A stretch of DNA of 64,000 nt from Negativibacillus massiliensis (GCF_900148495.1 NZ_FTRU01000005.1:1-64000); one strand, 5' to 3'. Counted from the stretch's first letter, positions 1 through 9,099 are shown. Numbers and translations are program-made. Notes: generated from the letters alone by a model not told the origin.

Positions 1-8
1 ATTAAATA

Positions 9-124
<116 letters not shown>

Positions 125-131
125 ACAAAAG

Positions 132-160
132 AAAAATCACTCAAAAGAGTGGTTTTTCTT
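132..160 (+). terminator. Intrinsic terminator between the 5S copies
   Basis: Stem AAAAATCACTC / GAGTGGTTTTT with an AAAA loop and trailing T residues. It sits between the two 5S genes, so copy 2 and the tRNA may depend on read-through or on their own promoter. Confidence 0.75.
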
Positions 161-166
161 CATATA

Positions 167-282
<116 letters not shown>

Positions 283-284
283 AT

Positions 285-360
285 TCCTCCTTAGCTCAGT
301 CGGTAGAGCATGCGGCTGTTAACCGCAGGGTCGTCTGTTCGAGCCAGACAGGGGGAGCCA
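285..360 (+). tRNA. tRNA-Asn (GTT)
   Basis: Complete cloverleaf: acceptor TCCTCCT/AGGGGGA, D-arm GCTCAGTCGGTAGAGC, anticodon stem TGCGG/CCGCA with anticodon GTT at 318-320, T-arm GTCTG-TTCGAGC-CAGAC. The genome encodes the 3' CCA. Confidence 0.97.
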
Positions 361-396
361 AAGACATCCATACGATTGTGTGGATGTCTTTTTTGT
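361..396 (+). terminator. Terminator after tRNA-Asn
   Basis: Stem AAGACATCCA / TGGATGTCTT followed directly by a T run, immediately after the tRNA CCA end. Confidence 0.85.
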
Positions 397-408
397 TGAT
401 AAAAAGTT

Positions 409-455
409 AAAAGCAGGAAGCCTTCCTTTTTTTAGGAATAGCCTTCCTGCTTTTT
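409..455 (-). terminator. Terminator of the DUF1904-Nif3-TrmK operon
   Basis: Inverted repeat AAAAGCAGGAAG / CTTCCTGCTTTT. It is flanked by A on the left and T on the right, so it can act on both strands. It lies just past the stop codon of the leftward DUF1904 gene. Confidence 0.75.
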
Positions 456-457
456 CT

Positions 458-775
458 TTATTCAAATTCGTAATAGTCTTTTTTATCAAATAAGTGGAAG
501 GAAATTTGTATCAAAGAAAAACCTTCTTTTAAGAAGAGCTCGGAAAGTTCTTTAGCAACCCGATCCTGAACAGCTTGCGGACGTTCATACCACCAAATTT
601 GGATGATAGGATATGGTTCAGTTAAGCCCTCTTTGGTAAAGAATTTGGATTCGCAAAGTTCTACAGTAACCCAATCTTCTGGACATTCCACCAAACAGGA
701 AACGGTTTCAATCATCGGGGAAGCGAGTTTTTCCATGCGGGAGGCAGAAACACCTTTTACAATAATCTGTGGCAT
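458..775 (-). CDS. DUF1904 family protein
   Basis: The 105-residue product has the length and pattern of DUF1904, a small family related in fold to the MIF/tautomerase superfamily. Visible features are Pro2 after the initiator Met, a central IWWYERPQAVQD segment and an acidic C-terminus. Activity is not established for the family; Pro2 resembles the catalytic N-terminal proline of tautomerases, but that link is inference. The start has GGAA nine bases upstream. It is the last gene of a leftward operon after nif3-like and trmK (24-base gap). Confidence 0.75.
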   Translation of the reverse strand: MPQIIVKGVSASRMEKLASPMIETVSCLVECPEDWVTVELCESKFFTKEGLTEPYPIIQIWWYERPQAVQDRVAKELSELFLKEGFSLIQISFHLFDKKDYYEFE

Positions 776-799
776 AATCAGATTCCTTTCTGTTTTATA

Positions 800-1567
800 T
801 TAGATAGCATAAATTGGACAGGTGTGTGTGGTGCAAAATGTAATGTCAGGAAAAATTCCTGCAAGCTTTTCTTTCAGCGTTTCGATCACAATGTCTTCCG
901 TGTCAAAATGTCCTGCATCAAAGATGCTGATACCGGCAGCGGCAGCATTTAAATATTCGTGTTGTTTTACTTCCGAGGTGAGCAACGCATCTGCGCCGAC
1001 AGCAAGGGCACTTTCCAGACAATCTGCGCCGGAACCAGAGCAAAGAGCAACTTTTTGAATTTTGTTACCTGCATCAGCAAATTTTACGCTGCGGGCATGG
1101 AGCGACTCTTTGACCAGAGCAGCGAATTCAGATGCTGAGATAGAATTTGAAAGAGTTCCGATACGGCCCAGATAACTTTGTGCAGCAGGGTCCAGTAATT
1201 CTAGTCCGGAAATATTTTGCAGTCCAACTGCCTGTGCTAGAACATCGTTGACTCCGCCCTCTGCAATATCCAAGTTGGTGTGTGCACTGATGACAGCGAT
1301 TTGGCTGCGAATCAGATGATAAACAACGCTGTCCTCATTGACACGTTTGATTGGATGAAAAATAACCGGATGATGGGTGATAATCAGTTGAGCACCGATT
1401 TCTTTTGCGTAATTCACTACATCCATGGTGCAGTCAAGGGCAAGCAGTACTTTGGATACCGGTTGGTGGCGATCACCGACCAGAATGCCAGTATTATCAA
1501 AGTCCATGCTGAGGGAAAACGGGGCAAACTGATCAATGGCAGAATAAAGATCAAAAACGGTAGACAT
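800..1567 (-). CDS. Nif3-like dinuclear metal centre protein (DUF34/YqfO family)
   Basis: The 255-residue product is a member of the Nif3/YbgI/YqfO family, which forms toroidal hexamers with a two-metal site per subunit. Likely metal ligands are His65/His66 in ITHHP, Asp100 in the HTNLD motif, and His220/Glu224 in DAGHFDTED. At 255 residues it is the short form and lacks the PII-like insertion found in B. subtilis YqfO (about 370 aa). The biochemical role remains debated. It follows trmK by 31 bases, the same neighbourhood as yqfN-yqfO in Bacilli, and is probably cotranscribed with trmK. Confidence 0.9.
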   Translation of the reverse strand: MSTVFDLYSAIDQFAPFSLSMDFDNTGILVGDRHQPVSKVLLALDCTMDVVNYAKEIGAQLIITHHPVIFHPIKRVNEDSVVYHLIRSQIAVISAHTNLDIAEGGVNDVLAQAVGLQNISGLELLDPAAQSYLGRIGTLSNSISASEFAALVKESLHARSVKFADAGNKIQKVALCSGSGADCLESALAVGADALLTSEVKQHEYLNAAAAGISIFDAGHFDTEDIVIETLKEKLAGIFPDITFCTTHTCPIYAI

Positions 1568-1598
1568 AATATTCCTCCATTCAAAAGGTAAAATCGAG

Positions 1599-2303
1599 TT
1601 AGTTGTTGAGTAAATTGTCGGTGATAGTTAAAATTTGTTGATAGACGGTCAAAAGTTTTGCAGCTTCTTCAGCATTTCCGCGATGAGAGAGACCTTCTGC
1701 AATGTCCTTTATAAATCCGGCGGTACGCAGCAATTTTTCTTTTGATTCAGCGGTGCGTTGTTCCGGCAGCATGCCGCAATAGCTTTCCAGCAAGGAGAGC
1801 TTTCGGCATTCTCCAGTATATTCTGCAGCAAAAACAACATAGGTGTATCGTCCAGAACGAAGAGCCTGTTCATGAAAGATAGGAAAGCCATTTTCGAATA
1901 AAAAAGAGCGGAGAATATGTTCCCGTGACTGCGGCTGAAGGATTAAACGAATACCAGGTTTCTTTAAAAAAGCAGCCTGTTTCAGAATGTCGGTGATTAC
2001 CTCGCCGCCAATGCCAGCAATGGTAACATCAGTGATGGGGTATTGTTCCAGTCCCTGCAGGCCATCGGTTAAAACAGTTTGAATCTGAGCGGAAAATCCT
2101 GCCTGCTCGATGTTTTTTTGGGCAGAAGCCAGAGGACCGGGGTTGATATCGCAGGCATATCCGCGAACTGCACCACGCCGCATGAGTTCAATGGCAAGGT
2201 AACCATGATCACAGCCAATATCGGCAAAAATAGCGTCAGGACGTACCAGAGCGGCTGTGGCAGCTAATCGTGGGTCCAGTTTGGCAGACCGTTTTTGTGC
2301 CAA
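1599..2303 (-). CDS. trmK: tRNA (adenine(22)-N1)-methyltransferase TrmK
   Basis: SAM-dependent methyltransferase of 234 residues expected to make m1A22 in tRNA. The SAM-binding motif FADIGCDHGYLA lies at about residues 27-38, an acidic DINP motif follows the second strand, and IAGIGGE near residue 97 matches the family. The start is TTG, eight bases after an AGGAGGG ribosome binding site; no ATG lies near. It is the first gene of a leftward operon with the Nif3-like and DUF1904 genes. Confidence 0.92.
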   Translation of the reverse strand: MAQKRSAKLDPRLAATAALVRPDAIFADIGCDHGYLAIELMRRGAVRGYACDINPGPLASAQKNIEQAGFSAQIQTVLTDGLQGLEQYPITDVTIAGIGGEVITDILKQAAFLKKPGIRLILQPQSREHILRSFLFENGFPIFHEQALRSGRYTYVVFAAEYTGECRKLSLLESYCGMLPEQRTAESKEKLLRTAGFIKDIAEGLSHRGNAEEAAKLLTVYQQILTITDNLLNN

Positions 2304-2373
2304 ATTGATGCCCTCCTTTTACACAGAATGGTTTTATAAATTTAAGTATATCACAGGATAAAAAACGCAGCAA

Positions 2374-2417
2374 GAAAAAAGGGATACAGGATGCATTTGC
2401 ATCCTGTATCCCTTTTT
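2374..2417 (-). terminator. Terminator after exonuclease III gene
   Basis: Fifteen-base stem (GGGATACAGGATGCA / TGCATCCTGTATCCC) flanked by A6 on the left and T5 on the right. It lies four bases beyond the leftward xth stop and could work in both directions. Confidence 0.85.
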
Positions 2418-2421
2418 AATA

Positions 2422-3177
2422 TTACAGATCAATGGTAAGTCCTACCGGGCAATGGTCGCTTCCCATAATGTCAGTATAGATTCTGGTATCACTTACTTTG
2501 TCCATCAGACGGTTGGATACTAGGAAATAATCAATGCGCCACCCTGCGTTCTTCTCACGGGCTTTAAAGCGATAGCTCCACCACGAATAGATACCGGTTG
2601 CATCCGGATTTTTTGCGCGGAAGGTATCGGTGAAGCCACTTGCAAGCAGCTCGGTCATCTTCTGACGTTCTTCATCGGTAAACCCTGCATTTTTGCGGTT
2701 GGTTTTTGGGTTTTTCAGGTCAATTTCCTGATGAGCGACGTTCATGTCTCCACAGATGATGACCGGTTTCTTTTTGTCCAGATTGCAGACGTATGCTCGG
2801 AAGTCGTCTTCCCACTGCATACGGTAATCAAGGCGTACCAATTCATTCTGAGAATTTGGAGTATAAACGGTAACCAGATAGAAGTTCTCATATTCCAGTG
2901 TGATTACACGGCCTTCATGGTCGTGCTCATCGATGCCAAGACCATAGGATACCGACAAAGGTTCCCGTTTTGCAAAGATGGCAACGCCGGAATATCCTTT
3001 TTTCTCGGCACTGTTCCAGTACTGAAGATAGCCCGGTGTTTCAAAGGATGCCTGATCCGGTTGCATTTTGGTTTCTCCAAGGCAGAAAAAATCGGCATTT
3101 TCGGATGCAAAGAAGTCAAAAAATCCTTTTCCAGCACAGGCACGCAGACCGTTGACATTCCAGGAAATCAGTTTCAT
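2422..3177 (-). CDS. xth: Exodeoxyribonuclease III (AP endonuclease)
   Basis: The 251-residue exonuclease III/APE1-family enzyme cleaves DNA 5' of abasic sites and removes 3' blocking groups in base-excision repair. Diagnostic motifs are [10 protein letters not shown] at the N-terminus, the metal-binding Glu in GETK, DMNVAH in the middle and the catalytic GSDHCPV near the C-terminus. The start follows AAGGAGG. The upstream MATE gene lies 68 bases away without an obvious terminator, so they may be cotranscribed. Confidence 0.95.
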   Translation of the reverse strand: MKLISWNVNGLRACAGKGFFDFFASENADFFCLGETKMQPDQASFETPGYLQYWNSAEKKGYSGVAIFAKREPLSVSYGLGIDEHDHEGRVITLEYENFYLVTVYTPNSQNELVRLDYRMQWEDDFRAYVCNLDKKKPVIICGDMNVAHQEIDLKNPKTNRKNAGFTDEERQKMTELLASGFTDTFRAKNPDATGIYSWWSYRFKAREKNAGWRIDYFLVSNRLMDKVSDTRIYTDIMGSDHCPVGLTIDL

Positions 3178-3245
3178 AAAAGTCCTCCTTAAAATGAAAT
3201 GGGATATTGAGGGATAAGAGAAGAAAATATCGTTTTATCAGAGAA

Positions 3246-4604
3246 TCAATCATTGTCAGAAAGCCGTGAGGCAAACAGACGTTTCAGAAGCAGTGCACTG
3301 AGCAGTAAGGTCAAAAATTCTGAAACCGGAACGGTTGCCCAGATACCGCCTACACCAAAGAGGAAGCTGAGCAGGAACAAAACCGGAACCAGGAAAAACA
3401 ATCCTCTGCCAAGGGAAATGAGTGTTGCTTCGCGGGAAGCCTCCAATGATTGATGGAAGGTTGCACTGATGATATTGAGCCCCATCGGCAGGTAAGCGAT
3501 AAAGTAGATTCGGATTGCATAAACGGCAACCTCAACCAGATCGGGTGTTGGTTCGGTAAAGATGCTGACTACGGCAATCGGGAAAAATTCCCCGATTAAC
3601 ACAAAGCACAGCGAAGCGCACAGCACAGTAATGACTCCTAGACGGAAAAACTGTTTGACACGATGAATATTTCCAGCACCGGCATTGATGCTGCACAGTG
3701 GCTGTAAGGTGGAGCTGGTGCCAGTATAAACGGCCAGGAACAGGTAAGCAACGTTGGAAATAATGCTGTAACAGGTGACGGCAGCAACACCGCCCTTGCT
3801 CATCAATTGGATGTTAAACAAAAGGATGATGAGTCCCGAAGAACATTCCGCAATCAAGCTTGGAAGACCATTCTGCCAAATTCGCTTGAGACGGGAGAAG
3901 AGCTGCAGATCGGAAAAACGGAATTTCAGACTGCAATCTGGTTTTAAAAAATGGGTGAGCATAATCAGAATGCTGATAAATCCAGAAAAAGCGGTTGCTC
4001 CGGCTGCTCCGGCCATTCCCCAGTCAAACAGGAAGATGCAGACATAGTCCAGCACGATGTTGAGAAGACAGCTCACAATACCCGCTGCCATAACCCGCTG
4101 TGGGTCGTGGTCGTTGCGGATAAATACACCCAGAAAATTGTTGACCACAAACAGAATAGCTCCGCCGTTTAAGATGCGCAGATATTGGCCGACCAGCTCG
4201 ATGATGGAATCATCTGCTCCGCCAAGATAGGCGATAGGACGCCAGAAAACAGCGCCCAAAATACCGATAATCAGAGAAAAGATACAGGTAAACAGCACAG
4301 CTGCCGTAAAATAGCTGTTTGCTTCCTCTTCCTTTCCCTGTCCGCGGCAGATAGAAAGGGCGGTTGCTCCGCCCATGCCCATCATCTGGGCAAATCCGAT
4401 CTCTAAGGAGTAACAGGGGAGGGTGATATTGAGCGCAGCAAGTCCTTGGCTGCCGACACCCCAACCGATAAAGATCGTATCAAACAAGACATACACTGCC
4501 AGCATCAGCGAGGAAACCAGATTGCTTCGAAAATATTGAAAAAATAATCTGGAGACCGGCTGTGTCAGCAGTGTTTCGGAAGAAGGTTGATTGGTTTCAC
4601 TCAT
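3246..4604 (-). CDS. MATE family efflux transporter
   Basis: Polytopic membrane protein of 452 residues with about twelve hydrophobic segments and the MatE pattern, including an early PxxSRLFFQYF segment and YVLFDTIFIGWGVG. It probably exports small organic compounds driven by Na+ or H+; the substrate is unknown. The chosen start is the ATG at 4604, which overlaps the stop of the upstream transglutaminase-like gene in an ATGA arrangement. An in-frame codon 14 residues earlier lies inside that gene and lacks a good ribosome binding site. The overlap implies translational coupling. Confidence 0.88.
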   Translation of the reverse strand: MSETNQPSSETLLTQPVSRLFFQYFRSNLVSSLMLAVYVLFDTIFIGWGVGSQGLAALNITLPCYSLEIGFAQMMGMGGATALSICRGQGKEEEANSYFTAAVLFTCIFSLIIGILGAVFWRPIAYLGGADDSIIELVGQYLRILNGGAILFVVNNFLGVFIRNDHDPQRVMAAGIVSCLLNIVLDYVCIFLFDWGMAGAAGATAFSGFISILIMLTHFLKPDCSLKFRFSDLQLFSRLKRIWQNGLPSLIAECSSGLIILLFNIQLMSKGGVAAVTCYSIISNVAYLFLAVYTGTSSTLQPLCSINAGAGNIHRVKQFFRLGVITVLCASLCFVLIGEFFPIAVVSIFTEPTPDLVEVAVYAIRIYFIAYLPMGLNIISATFHQSLEASREATLISLGRGLFFLVPVLFLLSFLFGVGGIWATVPVSEFLTLLLSALLLKRLFASRLSDND

Positions 4605-5479
4605 GATTTTGGCTCCTGATACAGAATTTTTGGATGCTGGTAACACAAAGAGACAGCATCCAGACGCTGGAAAATTCGCTGGCGGAAAGATTCATCCCAG
4701 CTTTTGTCATCTTTGTGCTCATCCATCACAAAATCCAGATGATTTTTCATGTGTTCCTTTGCGTCAAATCCAATGGGAGCAAAGGTCAATCTTGGATTAT
4801 TTTCCATCTTGCTGGGGTGGTATCCCTGAATTTTGTCGCACTGAAGGTAGAACAGATCCTTCGCATAATAGATGTTCAGCCATTCTGGGTCAACTTTATC
4901 TCCGTTATAGTTATAATTTTTGCTGTAACATAACGTCTGACGGTTACTGAGGCATTCGCGCATTTCCATCAGGTTTAAGATGTTTCCCTGTTCATCGGTG
5001 ATATATCCGCCATAGGTTGGGTCAACCATAATCCATTTACCAAGATCCCGAGCGTATGCTTCACAGACAACGTGGTTGTCCCGATCATAAGGGGACATCG
5101 GCATGATGGACATGGCTCTTGCGCAGATTCCCAGTCCCAGGAAGCATTCTGTCAGGGCAATGGACAAAGACAGGCAGTTGATGCCGTTTTCTTTTCCCTG
5201 GTCAAAGGAAAATTCGAGCAGCTTTTCTGCACAGGGTTCGATGTGATTGTCAAACTCCCCGTTGTGGAAGCAGTGCTGTGTCATCCACTCTACCATGCGG
5301 ATAATTTTTTGCGAGTCGGGACCCTGGCCAGCAACATCTGTTAAATGATATTTCGAAACCACCTTCTCAAGCTGTGGATCAAAATGATATTGTATTGTTT
5401 CGTCCTGATTTCCAGTTTGAAATTCAGACGCTGATTTTAACATACCGGCATAAACACGATCAAAAATACTGCAATCCAT
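4601..5479 (-). CDS. Transglutaminase-like domain protein
   Basis: The 292-residue soluble protein carries a transglutaminase/papain-type triad: Cys in GINCLSLSIAL, His in DRDNHVVCEAY and Asp in MVDPTYGGY, in the usual order and spacing. The family includes protease-like and crosslinking enzymes; no substrate can be assigned. No signal peptide is seen, so it is probably cytoplasmic. The start at 5479 is preferred because AAAGGAG lies eight bases upstream; an in-frame codon 11 residues earlier has no such site. Its stop overlaps the MATE start by ATGA. Confidence 0.7.
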   Translation of the reverse strand: MDCSIFDRVYAGMLKSASEFQTGNQDETIQYHFDPQLEKVVSKYHLTDVAGQGPDSQKIIRMVEWMTQHCFHNGEFDNHIEPCAEKLLEFSFDQGKENGINCLSLSIALTECFLGLGICARAMSIMPMSPYDRDNHVVCEAYARDLGKWIMVDPTYGGYITDEQGNILNLMEMRECLSNRQTLCYSKNYNYNGDKVDPEWLNIYYAKDLFYLQCDKIQGYHPSKMENNPRLTFAPIGFDAKEHMKNHLDFVMDEHKDDKSWDESFRQRIFQRLDAVSLCYQHPKILYQEPKS

Positions 5480-5642
5480 GATGAAATCTCCTTTCTTATT
5501 TGGTAATATCATAACACTTATTATTCTTTATTACAACATATATTGCATACAAATATATGTGCGCTTTCTGTGCATGATATAAAAATTATACTACAAAGGG
5601 ATAACTTTGAAAAGGAAAATCCTGCATCACGCAAAAGAATGA

Positions 5643-5670
5643 TTGACTTTCTGATAGGATCGGGTATGAT
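5643..5670 (+). promoter_or_regulatory. SigA-type promoter for the TVP38 gene
   Basis: TTGACT, 16-base spacer, TATGAT. The predicted transcript start near 5677 lies downstream of earlier in-frame codons and supports the GTG start at 5711. Confidence 0.65.
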
Positions 5671-5710
5671 AAATTTGTGGAGATCCAAAAGGATACGGGA
5701 GGAAAACAAC

Positions 5711-6400
5711 GTGAAAGAAAAATTGCCGACCAAGACGTCGGAAAAAATCAGATTTATACTGTCTGTTCTGGTCTTTCTGGCATTTGTACCGCTGACCATC
5801 TGGGGAATTCCAAAGGTAATGGCGCTCCGTGATCCGGTTGCCAGAGAAAATCTTCAGCAGTATTTTGCATCTAAAGGAATCGGCGGATGGCTTATTTTTC
5901 TGGTAGTTCAGATTTTGCAGGTCGTAGTTGCCATGATACCGGGAGAGCCCATCGAAATCTGTGCAGGGTTATTGTATGGGCCGGTATGGGGAACGCTCAG
6001 CTGTATGCTGGGTATTTTGATCGGTTCGCTGATCGTTTATGCTCTGGTAAAAAAACTGGGTATGCCGATTGTATCTATTTTTATTGATCCGGATAGGCTG
6101 CAAAACTTGTGGTTTGTGCGGGATGAAAGCCGTTTTGAAAAAATTGCTTTTTTGCTCTTTTTTATTCCCGGAACCCCAAAAGATCTTTTGACCTGGGCAG
6201 CAGGTTTGCTTAAAATTAATCCGTTGCGATTCTTTCTCTTTTCCACCATCGCCCGACTGCCATCCATTTTGACATCTACCCTTGCAGGGGCTTCCCTGAT
6301 TACCGGAGATTTTGTTACTATGGTGCTGATTTTTGGGATAACCGGCTGTATCAGTATCATTGGAATTTATCTGCACAAAAAAATCAGTCAGAAAAAATAA
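5711..6400 (+). CDS. TVP38/TMEM64 (DedA/VTT) family membrane protein
   Basis: Integral membrane protein of 229 residues with several hydrophobic helices and the VTT-domain signature: the loop MIPGEPIEICAG, then FIPGTPKDLLTWAAGL about 80 residues later. Members of this superfamily are implicated in lipid scrambling or membrane homeostasis; the role here is inferred from family. The start is GTG at 5711, preceded by GGGAGG and a promoter at 5643-5670; a longer reading frame upstream would begin before the promoter. It stands alone and ends at a strong terminator. Confidence 0.85.
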   Translation: MKEKLPTKTSEKIRFILSVLVFLAFVPLTIWGIPKVMALRDPVARENLQQYFASKGIGGWLIFLVVQILQVVVAMIPGEPIEICAGLLYGPVWGTLSCMLGILIGSLIVYALVKKLGMPIVSIFIDPDRLQNLWFVRDESRFEKIAFLLFFIPGTPKDLLTWAAGLLKINPLRFFLFSTIARLPSILTSTLAGASLITGDFVTMVLIFGITGCISIIGIYLHKKISQKK

Positions 6401-6409
6401 AGAAGAAAT

Positions 6410-6447
6410 AGAAAAAAGCCTGTTTTTTTAAAAACAGGCTTTTTTCT
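6410..6447. terminator. Bidirectional terminator
   Basis: Stem AGAAAAAAGCCTGTTTT / AAAACAGGCTTTTTTCT. It ends the rightward TVP38 gene and probably also a leftward candidate small RNA starting near 6582. Confidence 0.85.
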
Positions 6448-6582
6448 AAAGTTAAGGTTTGTATGAGAGTTTGAAGATGGCTTTTCTTAATCATCGCACG
6501 TTGTCCGGACGCCGATGAAAAATGCTTTTGGTTGTAGAAAAAAGGAGGTTTTTCTGACGACCATAAGTCACAAGTTATCTTG
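6411..6582 (-). ncRNA. Candidate small RNA with CCTCC loop
   Basis: No convincing protein gene lies in this gap. On the minus strand a promoter (TTGGAC, 18-base spacer, TATAAT at 6589-6618) would start a transcript near 6582 that ends about 170 bases later at the shared terminator. Within it, AGAAAAA and TTTTTTCT arms enclose a CCTCC loop (complement of 6544-6548), which is complementary to Shine-Dalgarno sequences. C-rich loops of this kind are a hallmark of Firmicute regulatory RNAs. Expression and targets are inference. Confidence 0.4.
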
Positions 6583-6588
6583 ATTCTG

Positions 6589-6618
6589 ATTATAGTATAA
6601 GAATGCAAAAAAGTCCAA
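6589..6618 (-). promoter_or_regulatory. Promoter for candidate small RNA
   Basis: Reading leftward: TTGGAC (complement of 6613-6618), 18 bases, TATAAT (complement of 6589-6594). There is no open reading frame immediately downstream on this strand. Confidence 0.5.
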
Positions 6619-6659
6619 TTGTACTTTTGTATCATTTTCCAAAAAAGTATTGATTTTTC

Positions 6660-7871
6660 CTATTCATCGATTTTGAGGGAATCCAGATAAGAGCCAATGG
6701 CATCACCGGCAAGCTGTGCGGTATATAAAACTTCTTCCAGAGTATTTCCATGGGAACCAAGCTCCAGCAGCAGTGAACCGGTAGTGAGATCCTGATTATA
6801 TTTTCGGTAACAGAAAAAGACAGGTCGGGTCAGCGTTGGGTAACGGCTTTCAATGGCGTCCTGCATCCCGGCAGCAAATCGGAAGTTTTTGCTCCAGTTT
6901 GGCATATCCATTGTGCCGTCATCACATCCGGCGATAATCATCATCTGTGCAGCCTTTTTACCGTTGATTTCGGTGATGGGTTTTACCAGTGTGGTGTCCC
7001 GCTGAACGGCGTCACGGTGAACATCCAGCACCACCTTGATGCTGGGATATTTATCCAGATAATCTTGTACGGTGACAGCACTGCGCTCGTAGGAACCGTT
7101 ATAGGAAGGATAGTCGTGTTGTGTTTCGTCATGCAGCACTTCAATTCCGTGGGATCGAATCGCCTGAGCCATCACCTCTCCGGCAGCGACAATATTTTGT
7201 GTGTTGTCGGTGGTTCGCCAGGTGTGTCGGGTATCGTATGTATCAGTATCATACGGTTCAAAGCTTTCGGTTGCATGGGTGTGCATAATGAGCACCTGGG
7301 GGCCTTCAGAGTCGATTTGGACCGGATTTTCCTGCTGTAGATAGGTTTGCGCTTCTTCATCAGAAACGGAGGTTGTATTTTTAATAACGCCGGCACCAAA
7401 GGTAAGCTGACCGGTTTTGTCCTGTATGGAGAAGTCCTCCTCCACAATCTCCCCCTGATACTCTTCGGGGATAGAATAATCCTCAGGCATCTCCTGTGAG
7501 GAAGAAAGTTCAGGAAGATCGGAAGCTGAATTGTCCTGTGTATCTTGAGATTTTAAAGAATCGGAATCTGTTTTGGAATCAGAGGAAGGTTTAGGAGGAT
7601 TTTCGGAAGAGTTTTGAGAAGAAAAAGGCAGCTCCTCCTGATTTGGGTCGCTGATATCACCGGCAAAACGCTGTTCCAGATGATCGATAGCGCGGTCGGG
7701 AACGGTGGAGAGCGCAGAAAAAACCGCAGCATCTTCCCGAAGATTTTGTATTTGCGGCTTAATCTGTTCCACCAAAACAGCAGTGGAAAGAATCCCGGGG
7801 ACTGTCGCCACAGCGACCAGTCCCCAGAGCATTCCTTTTTTCAGAATCTGTTTTTTTCGTTTTCGTCCCAT
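6660..7871 (-). CDS. spoIIP: Stage II sporulation protein P (SpoIIP)
   Basis: The 403-residue peptidoglycan amidase/endopeptidase partners SpoIID and SpoIIM in septal peptidoglycan dissolution and forespore engulfment. It shows a basic N-terminus, one membrane segment (about residues 15-36), a Ser/Asp/Glu-rich low-complexity linker (about 75-160), then the catalytic domain with the zinc motif MHTHATES and the DVHRDA motif. The start ATG at 7871 has TGGAGG eight bases upstream; an earlier in-frame TTG overlaps that site. It lies 83 bases downstream of gpr in the conserved rpsT-gpr-spoIIP neighbourhood. Confidence 0.93.
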   Translation of the reverse strand: MGRKRKKQILKKGMLWGLVAVATVPGILSTAVLVEQIKPQIQNLREDAAVFSALSTVPDRAIDHLEQRFAGDISDPNQEELPFSSQNSSENPPKPSSDSKTDSDSLKSQDTQDNSASDLPELSSSQEMPEDYSIPEEYQGEIVEEDFSIQDKTGQLTFGAGVIKNTTSVSDEEAQTYLQQENPVQIDSEGPQVLIMHTHATESFEPYDTDTYDTRHTWRTTDNTQNIVAAGEVMAQAIRSHGIEVLHDETQHDYPSYNGSYERSAVTVQDYLDKYPSIKVVLDVHRDAVQRDTTLVKPITEINGKKAAQMMIIAGCDDGTMDMPNWSKNFRFAAGMQDAIESRYPTLTRPVFFCYRKYNQDLTTGSLLLELGSHGNTLEEVLYTAQLAGDAIGSYLDSLKIDE

Positions 7872-7954
7872 TCTTTTAACCTCCAAAACGAAACCCGTTT
7901 ATTTTCCTGTTTTGATAGATATGCAGAAAGGACGATAAATAGAAGAGAAAAATT

Positions 7955-8869
7955 TTATGCGCATAGGAAGGAAATTTCCTCCAGACTCAGCTCAGGATAG
8001 AGAGCTTTGTTGATGGCAAGGGAGATAAATTTTGCCGAGTGGCCGATCATCCGGTCAACCTCCCTTGGGGTGACCATCGCACAGCGGGCGGAAGGGTCAA
8101 TTTCTTCTTTAGGTTTCTGGGAGAATTCAGCGGTCAAAGTAGCCCCGTCAATGACAGTGGGGACTCCGATAGAGATGACAGGAATTCCCATCGTTTTTTC
8201 GCTGATTTCCTTCCGGCTGTTCTGGACGCCTGAGCCGGGAGAGATACCGCTGTCTGAAATCTGGATGGTTTTTCCAAGGTGGGAATAATCCTGTGCAGCC
8301 AGAGCATCCACTGCAATGACAGCGTCGGGACGGATAAAATTGACCAGAGCGGACAGAATTTCCCCGGTTTCAATTCCGGTTTGTCCCATAACTCCCGGCG
8401 CAATAGCGGAAGTTTTTCGAAGAGTATCAAGACCAGTCTGCTTTGCAAGTTCTCCTTTAAGATGGCGGGTAGCGAGAATCCGGTTTATGACCGCAGGTCC
8501 CAGCGCATCTGGAGTGATTTGATTGTTGCCAAGTCCGGCGACCAGTACACTTCCATGGGAGGGCAGCAGCTCCCGAATACAGTCGGCTGCCGCGTTAATT
8601 TCGTCCTGGGGGTCCAAGAGACTGTTCCAGAGCGGAGGAGTCTGGATGGTGATATATCTGCCGCGCGGTTTTTGCAGCTTTTGTGCAACTGCAGGGGTGG
8701 TGATTCTAACACAGGTAATCTCAACTGAGCCGTGTTTTTTGGTGTGTACTGAGAGACCTTCCGGTAGAGATTTTGAAGATTTTTCACAAGTGTTTTCCTG
8801 CTTGAGAAGACTTTGAGCAAGCTCGATTGCAAGATCAGAGCGGGGAACAGAGAGAGGTTTTATGTTCAT
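7955..8869 (-). CDS. gpr: GPR germination endopeptidase
   Basis: The 304-residue protease degrades small acid-soluble spore proteins at germination. The N-terminus contains the propeptide processing pattern PRSDLAIELA. The core has VLVAGLGNNQITPDALGP and GVMGQTGIETGEIL, followed by the conserved VIAVDALAA and SGISPGSGVQN stretches of the A25 family. The start has AAAGGAGC upstream. It is transcribed leftward, divergent from rpsT, and followed by spoIIP. A forespore sigma-G promoter is expected, but I could not assign one with confidence. Confidence 0.95.
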   Translation of the reverse strand: MNIKPLSVPRSDLAIELAQSLLKQENTCEKSSKSLPEGLSVHTKKHGSVEITCVRITTPAVAQKLQKPRGRYITIQTPPLWNSLLDPQDEINAAADCIRELLPSHGSVLVAGLGNNQITPDALGPAVINRILATRHLKGELAKQTGLDTLRKTSAIAPGVMGQTGIETGEILSALVNFIRPDAVIAVDALAAQDYSHLGKTIQISDSGISPGSGVQNSRKEISEKTMGIPVISIGVPTVIDGATLTAEFSQKPKEEIDPSARCAMVTPREVDRMIGHSAKFISLAINKALYPELSLEEISFLCA

Positions 8870-9033
8870 AACAAGCTCCTTTCGGGGAAGAATTTTACAA
8901 TCAGAGCTTTGGTTTGATACGCAAAAGTATTCAAAACAGGTGAGAAAATGAAAAAAATGCTGGGAGAGTGACCGAATAAAGCTGTTTAAAAGGATGGTAA
9001 ATTGGAACAGTATACAAATAATTAAGAAAAGAG

Positions 9034-9062
9034 TTGATTTTTAGGTAAAAGGATGGTAAAAT
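9034..9062 (+). promoter_or_regulatory. Promoter of rpsT
   Basis: TTGATT, 17-base spacer, TAAAAT, 38 bases upstream of the rpsT start. The AAAGGATGGTAAA motif in this region is also present at about 8989-9001. Confidence 0.55.
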
Positions 9063-9099
9063 TGAGTGTACTGTCAAGATGGAATAGGAGGTGTTTAGA

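Noticed and set aside
6384-6635. Leftward 83-codon frame in the gap before spoIIP
   Set aside because: It includes the terminator hairpin and the small-RNA promoter, has Phe/Lys-biased composition and no ribosome binding site.
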